Source: Argentina anserina
Taxonomy: Eukaryota; Streptophyta; Magnoliopsida; Rosales; Rosaceae
Direction: 5' to 3'
Assembly (NCBI RefSeq): GCF_933775445.1
Contig: NC_065876.1
Span: 13,888,001 to 13,952,000 of the forward strand
DNA length: 64,000 nt
Below, one piece after another: positions 55,628 through 64,000 of the stretch (positions are counted from its first letter, which is position 1; each line of letters begins with the position of its first letter). Both the position numbers and the translations under genes were made by a program. The notes below the pieces were generated by a model. The model had not been told where the DNA came from. It made no database searches and was given only the letters and a program-made list of their open reading frames with translations.

Positions 55628-57814
55628 GCCTCATTCTTCTTTGGATTTACAACAGTGACGTCAAACAACAAGAGACATGTCTATTTTCAAAGAACTTGTC
55701 ATCGACTATTAGCTCAGTAGGGTTCGGCTTTGAGACACTGAAGAATGGACAACTTACAAAGAAGTACATGCGTGAAAGCTTTGTTCACAATGTGCATAAT
55801 CCAAGCAAAGGATTTCCTTTGATGAATTGAGAGATGATGAGTTGTGCATTTGGCATCTAAAAAAATTAACATTGAATTCGACAGAAGCACATATATAGAA
55901 CTGATATATGACACGTGGAACATCACTGCAAGTTTGGAGCTATTGATTTGATCAAATGAGACCTTTTTGTTTCTGATCCGGCCATTCATCAATGGCTAAT
56001 GAGCATGATGGCATAGTTAATCATCTCCAATAAATTTAAAAAAAAGTGATGGTGAGCCACTAACCAGACTGACCAATTTAGGATGATAAACTTCATTTAG
56101 TGAAAAATTGTTCTTCTCTTCTTCCAAACCTTATACAATCCAAATTTGGTTTTAGACAAAAAAAATTGAACATAAGAGAGCATGAGGAAATCTGATTTGG
56201 GCTTCTTTGTATCATTATTGTTTCATGCGGTGTAAGATGGAATTAAATTTCCCAGCGCGTGTGGGCGATCGACATTGGCTTCCTAATTGTACAACATCGA
56301 GAAGTTGAGAACTCTTCTGGAGAAGGTGAATTGATTTCTTTTTTGTTGTTGTATAGCGCGGGATTTGTTATAAACGACACTACATTTTTACCCAAACGGT
56401 GCATTTTTACGTCAAATAATAGATAAATAAGAAATTTACATTTATAATCTTCAAGTTCAAAATAAGCAGATAGAGATTTGCCATGTGGCTGGTCCCACTT
56501 AGGCGTTCATTTACACAGTTGTATTCTAGCCGTTTCCATTTTATAGTTGATAGTTAACCAAAAAAATCATTGGTTCATATGGATGTTAACATACTGGTGA
56601 CAATTTTGAAAAGCATTCTTGCTAATGGAAGTTATGCATTCAAAAGTGGATTTAGTGGCAGTTTGTATAAAAAATTCATTGATGAAATTCTAAACTTAAA
56701 AATTAGAAATGAAATTTCAAACTATAAATTGAGAAGTGACAAGTCTTTAGATTTGTAATTTTTAACCCACAAAAGCATATGGCAACGGTAAGAAAAAAAG
56801 GGGTGTGAATCTAGTACAATATATACTATATAGAGGTGTGCTAATAATAATAATTCTATAAACTTTGTTTTCAATAAAAAATAAAAGGGCTTCTTATAAA
56901 AAAAAGTCATATTTGATACATGTATTTATAAAAGAGTCTAGTACGATCTCAAGATTAGAAAAAAGTCATTCAACTAAATATCTTAAAACGTTGCCCATAT
57001 TTTTTGTAAAAATTACGCTCACGCCACTATTACTTTTCTGCGTCCCTTTCCTCTATCGCCCTCGTGTTCCAACCAGACCAGAGCCTCGACTTCGCAGCCT
57101 TCCAACCCCGCCGCCCCTTGCCACCAGTATTAAACCTCCTACACGTGGCGAAACTCTTGTACCTCTCAAGACTAGTGACGCTGCTTTGTTTCTTTCTTGG
57201 CCTGAGCTCCACTCACATTGTCGGTGGTGTGTCTTAGCAGTGGGAATGTCCTCCATGGAGTAGCACAACCTTTCTTGCTCGGCAGAGATGCAACACTCTT
57301 TCTTGGGCTCAACGAGGTGGGCCGGCCACCGGAATCAATCGATGATGACATGACGTGAGGAGGGATATGGTTTGCTGCAATATCGCACACCAGATCTTTA
57401 GCAAGATTGTTGTTGGGGCGGGCATTTCTCGCTGGTGGAGCAGGTGCAGAAATTGTCGGGGAAGCAGGTATAGACGTCGTCGTCAGACCAAATGGAGAGC
57501 GTTGAGTGGTGGTGGTGATGGTGGCGCGTGGTGACCAGAGAGGATTTAAAGAGGATACAGAGATATTTGAGGATTTACAGTGACCACTTCAATTGAGGAT
57601 AATGACATGGGTAAAGACCAACATGTCAGACTTGTCGGCATGGCCAGACAACTTGGGTGGCTGATGTAGTGCCGAGACTAGATCAGAGAAGATGGTGTGG
57701 GTGCCCATAACAGTTTTTGGGTGCCCACATCAAAATTCTATGTTTTTTTTTTGTCAAAATCAAAATTCTATGTTAATGAAATTATTTCAGTTACAATGTT
57801 GCCCACAAATAGAA

Positions 57815-57868
57815 GTCACAACGACTGTCACAATCGGAGTCACACCGCCTATCACACTAGCCGTCACA
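57815..57868. repeat. GTCACA repeats, inverted relative to 58061-58256
   Basis: Several GTCACA/TCACAC words spaced ~9-18 bases. Their complement matches the GTGTGACA array 200 bases downstream, so the two could fold together. Confidence 0.6.
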
Positions 57869-58060
57869 AAACAATATTTGTGTGATATGTAGTGTGACAG
57901 ACAATTAAATAGTGTGGTTGGGGTGTGACATCACATTAATGTCGATATTTGGATTGTATGAGTTGATTTGAGAAGTTCATGATCACATAACAACATACAA
58001 ATGTTTGTTATTCTTCTTCTTTTTCTTCATCATCTTGTCACAACATAGTCACATAAAACA

Positions 58061-58256
58061 GTGTGAGAGCGGGTGTGACAGTTGGTGTGATAGGCAGTGT
58101 GACATCGGGTGTGATAGATACTGTAAGAGGGGATGTGACAGTTGGTGTGATATGTTATAGGTTGTGTGACAGCGGGTGTAACAACAGGTGTGACATCGGG
58201 TGTGATAGATAGTGTGACAACGGGTGTGATATGTAGTGTGACAATGAATGTGACAT
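58061..58256. repeat. GTGTGACA/GTGTGATA short tandem array
   Basis: About ten or more copies of GGTGTGA(C/T)A separated by short spacers (period about 9-20 bases). No recognised function. Confidence 0.75.
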
Positions 58257-59006
58257 GCCGAGAGGAAATGTCTAAATATGAGAAATGATGTTAAAATTCA
58301 AAGAAGATTGATATGAGTATGTTCAGAATGAAGAGAATAACTAGAATTAGGGAGACTTGAGCTCCGATTTTGCCGGAATAGCTTAGAGCACCAACATGTA
58401 AGGCCAAAGTCTCTTGTGAGGGTTGTTGCGTGTTGTACGGTGGTCAGTTCAGAGTGGATATTGTATCAAATGAAAGAGGGGAGAAAGATTTTTCCAACAA
58501 TACTAACTGGGCTCAAATCCATCGCCAGAAGACAAAATTATGGCCGGAATTAAAAGAAGAATGAAAAAGAATAAAAAGAGTGTAAGAATAATAAAACAGT
58601 CAGGAAAATATAAAATAAATGAATATTTTATAATTTTATTTAAACCTTATTGATTATTTTATAATTTTAATTAAAATGAGATTACATTTTTCTAATAAGA
58701 AAATAAAGGGTGACCTTTTCTTAATTTATAATATGGAATTGTACCTTTTTCTAATTTGTCCTAATTATAAAATGATTATAATTATTAATAATTATAAAGC
58801 AACATGAAAATTGTGTTTGTTTAGAAAAAAAAAAAGGTCAAATATGCAAGGTTGGTGACTGGTGGGGTGTTGGACAAAGTTGACCGCTGCCAGCGCTCAA
58901 CGTCAAAACCAAAGAACAAGTCCCCAACTCCATTGCCACTCTCAACTCTCTCTCTCTGTCTCTCTCCCATCTTCGAACCCCTCAACTCTCTTCCCATTTT
59001 TCAGCA

Positions 59007-60455
59007 ATGGCCGCCGTGTAAGTCTCCGATTCTCAACTCACCCATCTCACTTTCTTATTTCAAAACCAAAACTTGATCTCTGAATTGTGTTTTCAAATTT
59101 CACAGAGTTGCTTCAGCTCCGGGCAAGGTTCTGCTGACCGGAGGCTACCTAATTCTCGACAGACCCAATGCCGGTCTCGTCCTCAGCACCAACGCTCGCT
59201 TCTTCGCCATTGTCAAGCCTCTCTATGATCCCATCAAGCCTGACAGCTGGGCCTGGGTGCGTCTCTCTCTCTCTCTCTCTCTCTGATCTTGGGCCATCTT
59301 TGTTTACTCAAAGTCTTTGCCTTTTTCGGGGTCTGTTTTCAGGGATGGACAGATGTGAAGTTGACCTCTCCTCAGCTCTCCAGAGAAAGCTTGTATAAAT
59401 TGTCGCTGAAGAATTTAACCCTTCAAAATGTTTCTTCAGGGTAAAGTTTTGATCTTAATTTAGAGGGTACGCGATTATCCGTTGGTTTTCGAGTGTTGTG
59501 ATGTTGAGTGATGATTAGGTTGTTATATGAGTAATTGAGGTGTTCGTTGCTGACTGGTTTAAGTGGTTTTCGAGTTTCAGTGACTCGAGGAACCCGTTTG
59601 TGGAGCAAGCAGTGCAGTACTGTGTGGCTGCTGCTCGGGCAACACTTGACAAGGAGAAGAAGGATTCCTTGGAAAAACTACTGTTGCAAGGTAATGTTTG
59701 ATTCTCTTTATGTTTCTACTTCCTTTTTCCAAAGACATACAATGTCTGTTATCTAATGTGTGAACTGGATTAGTCATGCAGGTCTTGACATCACGATCTT
59801 AGGAAGCAATGACTTTTATTCGTATCGGAATTATGTATGTTACCTTTTTTTTTTGCTTCTTCTTTTGTTTAATTTAACTATCTTGTGGCCTTTGTCATTG
59901 ACTTTTTGCACATCTTACAGATTGGTGTACATTATAGTTACCAAAAACCACACTTATGTGAATATAATTTACATAATCATCAACAGAAACTCCAGAATCA
60001 GTTTATGCTGCACTTCTTTGTTTCTTTAATATGAATTCAAATTGCTAATTTAAAATATGGCTAAATTTTTGACTCATAGATTGAAGCCCGTGGTCTGCCT
60101 TTGACTCCAGATGCTTTGGCTGCACTTCCTGCCTTTGCATCTATAACCTTCAATGCCGAGGAATCAAATGGAGAAAATTGTAAACCAGAAGTTGCAAAAA
60201 CCGGGCTGGGTTCTTCTGCCGCAATGACAACTGCTGTGGTTGCTGCTTTGCTTCATTACCTGGGAGTTGTTAATCTTACTTCCGTGCTTCATCAAGAAAA
60301 GAACAATGCAGATCTTGATACGGTGCATTTGATAGCTCAAACTGCTCACTGTCTTGCACAGGGAAAAGTGGGCAGTGGTTTTGATGTTAGCTCTGCAGTT
60401 TATGGAAGTCACCGTTATGTCCGTTTTTCACCAGAAGTGATTTCTTCTGCACAGG

Positions 60456-60516
<61 letters not shown>

Positions 60517-63500
60517 CTCCCGCTCGGAAAAATTTTCCAAATTATATCAGCAAAACAGAAGAAATTCAAATTTTTATTTAGTTATTTTTTTTTCAATTTA
60601 ATAAATCTTTTAGTATTTTCAATATCAAAATATATGGAATAACCGTCCCTATTACTATCCATAACGAAAAAAGTCGTTGGATCCTTGAAGCTGCTTTCAA
60701 ACGACGTATAAGCTACAGGATAGACCTGGAGGGGAATCACTAATGTCTCCCTCTTAGTTGTCTAGTCTACTTACTTCTCCAAGAGCTATTTGCGGAAAAT
60801 GATCACTTTGACAGCTAGGGCCCGGACTCCCACGGGGGGCAGCAGTGGGGAATCTTCTTCGTGATATTGACCACATTTCTGATCCCTATTTGCATTTCAG
60901 TGGGTTCTGCCTGGATCCGGTATCATAAGTCATATCGTTTCGACTTTTTCTAAGAACCTAACAGAACTTTTTTGAAAGTCCGGATCGATCTTTCGCCCTC
61001 TCCTCACTTTCTCTTTCTCTTTTACTACCGAAAGCCAAGACGTGATGGGTCGATGCTGGTAAATCTAGTACTCCTGCTGGATATCTTACACGCAGGCTCG
61101 TTGAAGTAGTTCAACACAGTGAGATGGGACTAAAGGAAGAGGGACCGACGGTGTCAAAGATTCCGCAGCTACCGCTGCCCCCGCTTCCTCAGGCGGAACT
61201 CCAGGTTGAGGAGTTACATATATATATATATATATAGAATGGTTATCAAGTACGAACGTCCGCACAATACGGATTCGTCCATTCTGGCGACTTGCAACTA
61301 TGGCGGTGCGGGCCGTGTTCCCACCTCCTGTCTGTACCGGCCGGAGCTGCAGTGGCGGCCGAAATCTTGAAATTTCTGGAATTTGCACAGAAACTTGAAA
61401 TTTTCAGAAATTTCAAGATTCCGGCCGCCGCTGCAGCTCCAGCTGGCATAGACATGAGTGCCGGGAGGGGACGTCCGCACTTGAAACGGCTTATACACAA
61501 CACACACATTTTCTCTATATATGTGTGTTAGTTCTGCTAATGTGTGCACTGTACATATGTTGTTTGTTGTGTGGTTATGAATGTTATGAGATGGTATTTC
61601 ACATAAATAACAAGCTTATGAGGTGGCTTCTGGGTTGCCATGGTTTACTCTGTTTCCCTATCAAGGTCTCCGATTCTAAGTAAGATATAACATGTATCAT
61701 TCATATTTAGCTGTTTTATGTTTTCAAATATATTTCTTTCCCATTTGGTTTCAAGAGAGTGGCATGCTCTTAATCAGATTACCTTCCAAATTTTTGTTTT
61801 TAACACCGGGGTATAATTAGCACCATTTTTGCTCCAGGGTAGCTGTAAATCTAAGCATTTTTGGTCTTTATTTGGCTAAATTCAGACTAATGCGATCATT
61901 GCGATGTATCCTACCTTATATCTGTATTAGCTTCTATAGAAGTTTCTAGTATGTATTAGTGTATCACAATTTAAAATTTTATAAATAATATGTTCATTTT
62001 TGTATTAGTTACATTTTAAGAAGTCATGGACATGAAAAATACTCATTTTATGAAAACGTTACATGATTTAAACTTGGAGGCAAGGTAGTATATAAATTTA
62101 GCTCATATGTTGTTAGAGGATTTTACTCCTAACTAGATCTTATCTCTTTTGGAGTCTTGCTTCTTGAAAATTTTGGTAATACTTTTCTGGAAACAGAAAT
62201 GAATCATAATAATAATAGATTTAAAAGTACGAAATTGTACTACTTTACAGTCGCTGTACAGAATGGCTTTCTCCATACTAGGGGTTATGATTTTGATAAA
62301 GTGAGGATTCTATATTCGTAAATGCTCTTTCTGGGCCATGGTCTATCTGGCAATAAATCATCTAATTCACAGGGAGACTCAGTGATGGCCAAGTAACTTC
62401 TCCTTTCTGTGGTACACTTCAATTGTTTGAGCTATATTAAACACTATTAAGGAAGAAGAAGATGAAGTAATATTGTGAGAAGTAAAAACATAGTATCAGT
62501 TTATGGGTGTCTGATATTTATCTGCAAACCTCTTGTCAACGAGTATCATATTCAATGTTTAGTTATAAGTGAAAGCATAGGCAAGCTAATGCAGCAGCCA
62601 CAATGTGGTTAGAAAAGATCTATCCTCATTGGAAGCCCAACACTAAGCTCAGCCCTATAATGGTTCAAAGTAAAGTCTCTGTGGTAGTTTAAAGGTCTTT
62701 AAAGAGTCATTTTCAGATCTGTGATGACTAATATGATTCTCTAGCTTTTAGAGTCTATTTTAGTCTTAGGGTGAGTACTCAAGGGTCTCGTTGCAAATAA
62801 GTATCCAATTGAGTCTTCTGATGTTCAAAGGGGCCTATGGGTAATGCGTTTTAAGCCTATAAATCTGGCAACCTTTTGTAAATCCAATTTAGATGGGAAG
62901 GAATTAAACTCAAAATTTTATGGAAAGGCTTGGTTCTCCAAACTCTCCCTAACCTCCTTCATTCTTTTTTTTTCCTTTTACATCTAAAAAGACTGTCTTC
63001 TGAACTGATTCTGCTTTCTTAATTTCTAAACATTCCCCAACCCACCCTATTCTTACTCTCACCAATTCTTACTCTGTTCTGCATCCCAACCTGCCTATGT
63101 TTTGTTATTGGTATAATATTCATAACTATATGCAGTGGCATAGCCAGAAAAATGAATTAGGAAGGTCAAAGTTCATGATTAATGACTATAATATGGGAGA
63201 ACTTCCACCGACTCTAGGGGCGCTCTCCAGTGGAAAAATTATACATTCACATCAAAATAAAATAAATTTCATATTGATTGTTGAAAATATTGCATATATT
63301 ATCATTCTTCTGATTAAACAAAAATCATATAAATGATTACAGTATGTGTGTACAAAAGCTGATTTGGAGAAAAAATTTCGTAAAATCTAAATATTTATGG
63401 ATGATATTGGAACACTCATTGATTCATCAATTAATGCATAAAATATAGTAACAAATCTAAAGAATTGTGTGAATAAATGGGAGTTGGGGCAAAATTACTG

Positions 63501-63862
63501 AATCATTTCTCTAAGTTCCCGCTAGAAGGGTCAAAACACACTTTAGAATGTAGTATTCATGTTAAGATAATCTAATATTTCAACCAATCGTTCAAACATC
63601 TAAATCCTGAGGAGGGTCATTTGACCCTTCTAGCCGTGGTGTAGTTACGACCATGATGACATGCATAATATAAATAAAAAAATTGATGCTTAGGAAAAGC
63701 TTAAATAAGTGTCCATTAAAACCACTAACCGGTATTTTTGTTTCCCTATGGTTTCAGGTTGCAGTGATGGGAACTCCACTACCTGAAGTTGTTCTCAAAA
63801 TTCTAAAAGGAAAGTGGGATCATGAGAGGATGAAGTTCTGTTTGCCACCATTGATGACTCTT
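59007..63862 (+). CDS. PMK: Phosphomevalonate kinase (GHMP family), C-terminal exons beyond window
   Basis: Converts mevalonate 5-phosphate to the diphosphate with ATP in the cytosolic/peroxisomal mevalonate pathway, supplying isoprenoids and sterols. Exons 59007-59017, 59106-59256, 59343-59440, 59581-59690, 59782-59834, 60080-60454 and 63758-63862 join in frame (about 300 residues seen). The product opens MAAVVASAPGKVLLTGGYLI, the GHMP substrate-binding start. The ATP-binding glycine loop TGLGSSAAMTTAVVAALL is in exon 6, followed by AQGKVGSGFDVSSAVYGS. Exon 7 starts VAVMGTPLPEVV. The 11-base first coding exon rests on a good acceptor at 59105 and matching phase. A CT-rich leader at 58939-58968 precedes the start. 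Intron 60455-63757 is large and full of foreign DNA. The gene runs past the right edge. Confidence 0.95.
60455..60513. repeat. (CT)n/(TA)n compound microsatellite
   Basis: CT run from 60455 to 60486, directly followed by TA to about 60513, right after the exon 6 donor of phosphomevalonate kinase. It could influence splicing. Confidence 0.9.
60819..60857 (+). pseudogene. Mitochondrial small-subunit rRNA (rrn18) fragment
   Basis: About 39 bases containing the universal small-subunit word GGCAGCAGTGGGGAATCTT preceded by GGACTCCCACGGGG. The CCCACGGGGGG form is that of plant mitochondria rather than plastids. Too short to function. Confidence 0.85.
61159..61217 (-). pseudogene. Plastid rbcL fragment
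   Basis: On the minus strand 59 bases encode VTPQPGVPPEEAGAAVAAES, a signature stretch of the Rubisco large subunit. No further rbcL sequence adjoins it. Confidence 0.88.
61218..61236. repeat. (TA)n microsatellite
   Basis: Short TA run between the rbcL fragment and the hairpin element. Confidence 0.85.
61247..61483. mobile_element. Hairpin MITE-like element in a PMK intron
   Basis: Outer inverted ends of ~17 bp (CAAGTACGAACGTCC at 61247 and its near complement ending at 61483) enclose an inner pair of 36-bp arms (61343-61378 and 61405-61440). The arms differ at only two positions and surround a 26-base spacer. No coding capacity. No clear target duplication was settled. Confidence 0.65.
61500..63130. 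other. Remaining PMK intron sequence
   Basis: AT-rich intron DNA without recognisable coding, RNA or transposon features. Confidence 0.5.
63133..63652. mobile_element. Possible small hAT-like non-autonomous element
   Basis: Left end CAGTGGCATAGCCAGAA and right end complementary to CACCACGGCTAGAAGGGTC resemble hAT MITE termini, and GGTCAAA words are inverted near both ends. The match between ends is imperfect and I could not find a clean target duplication, so this is tentative. Confidence 0.3.
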
Positions 63863-64000
63863 GTAAGCATGTTACTATCTCTAATTGTTGCTTTCTTAAC
63901 TGTGCATGCACTTGTAAATATGGTCATGGATGCAAAGGAATATCATATTGGCAGTTCAGTCTAGTAATTAATTGCTTTCTAAGCCTCTAAATGTGTGGTG

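Larger units (their letters stand above)
55628..58930. other. Intergenic region upstream of phosphomevalonate kinase
   Basis: About 3.3 kb without a gene I can support. A GC-richer patch at 57030-57540 has open frames on both strands that resemble no family I know. GTGTGACA repeats lie at 57815-57868 and 58061-58256. The last few hundred bases, ending in CT-rich sequence, should hold the kinase promoter. Confidence 0.45.
60800..61217. other. Mosaic of mitochondrial and plastid gene fragments in a PMK intron
   Basis: Four recognisable scraps lie end to end: mitochondrial small-subunit rRNA (60819-60857), cox1 (about 60907-60955, plus strand, coding LPGSGIISHIVSTFSK), plastid rpoC2 (about 61074-61118, plus, coding AGYLTRRLVEVVQH) and plastid rbcL (61159-61217, minus, coding VTPQPGVPPEEAGAAVAAES). 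The mix suggests nuclear insertion of mitochondrial DNA that already carried plastid pieces, or several organellar fragments joined during break repair. The insert may extend left to about 60620. None is functional. Confidence 0.82.

Noticed and set aside
57030..57540. Open frames on both strands in a GC-richer patch
   Set aside because: No recognisable domain and the strands compete; composition alone does not support a gene. It may be a captured gene scrap but I cannot name it.
58061..58256. CRISPR-like array of GTGTGACA repeats
   Set aside because: Units are short, irregular and without unique spacers, and this is a plant nuclear genome.
60819..60857. A real rRNA gene or bacterial contamination
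   Set aside because: Only ~39 bases match small-subunit rRNA and they sit inside a plant intron next to other organellar scraps; this is an insertion remnant.
61086..61549. Overlapping open frames around 61.1-61.5 kb
   Set aside because: They are produced by the rbcL fragment and by the GC-rich hairpin arms of the MITE-like element inside an intron.

Overview
This is nuclear DNA of a flowering plant, almost certainly a eudicot. The genes are split by GT-AG introns with plant-type AT-rich sequence, and the proteins are plant orthologues (IWS1, AE7/MIP18, VPS25, vacuolar processing enzyme, phosphomevalonate kinase, NLR immune receptors). The rest is largely plant transposon debris. A Rosaceae species (strawberry/rose group) is my guess from general look only; nothing here proves it.

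Layout. (1) 13-2404, minus: IWS1 transcription elongation factor, running off the left edge. (2) 3.3-6.9 kb, plus: AE7 (MIP18-family cytosolic Fe-S assembly factor), divergent from IWS1 and carrying what looks like a U12-type AT-AA intron. (3) 9780-16901: a complete but mutated Ty1/copia retrotransposon with two ~503-bp LTRs, PBS, PPT and 5-bp target duplication. (4) 17769-23495: a dead hAT transposon. It contains a 1.1-kb inverted-repeat element, which itself contains a solo LTR, and each of the three has a recognisable target duplication. (5) 23.8-29.3 kb, plus: VPS25 (ESCRT-II), with a Ty3/gypsy integrase scrap in an intron. (6) 30645-33547, plus: a nine-exon legumain/VPE with unusual active-site neighbours. 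(7) 35551-48636: two NLR immune-receptor genes head to head. A one-exon CNL lies on the minus strand and a TIR-containing chimeric NLR on the plus strand. A decayed 5.1-kb copia element accounts for most of the gap between their starts. (8) 52.1-55.6 kb: a LINE-like reverse-transcriptase remnant on the minus strand, split by a 2.4-kb solo LTR. (9) 59007 to the right edge, plus: phosphomevalonate kinase (mevalonate pathway). One intron holds a mosaic of mitochondrial and plastid gene scraps and a hairpin MITE.

The most interesting locus is the plus-strand NLR at 44971-48636. Its TIR domain and nucleotide-binding core are of the TNL class, but its winged helix and LRR are of the CNL class. In place of the usual MHD region it carries about 97 residues made of five imperfect ~20-residue repeats. 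Its head-to-head CNL partner has a glycine where the second kinase-2 aspartate and the MHD aspartate should be. The arrangement resembles known paired sensor/executor NLRs, but pairing is inference. The housekeeping genes are unrelated to each other in function. From memory, IWS1 and phosphomevalonate kinase are also near each other on Arabidopsis chromosome 1, so the NLRs and transposons may sit inside an old collinear block.
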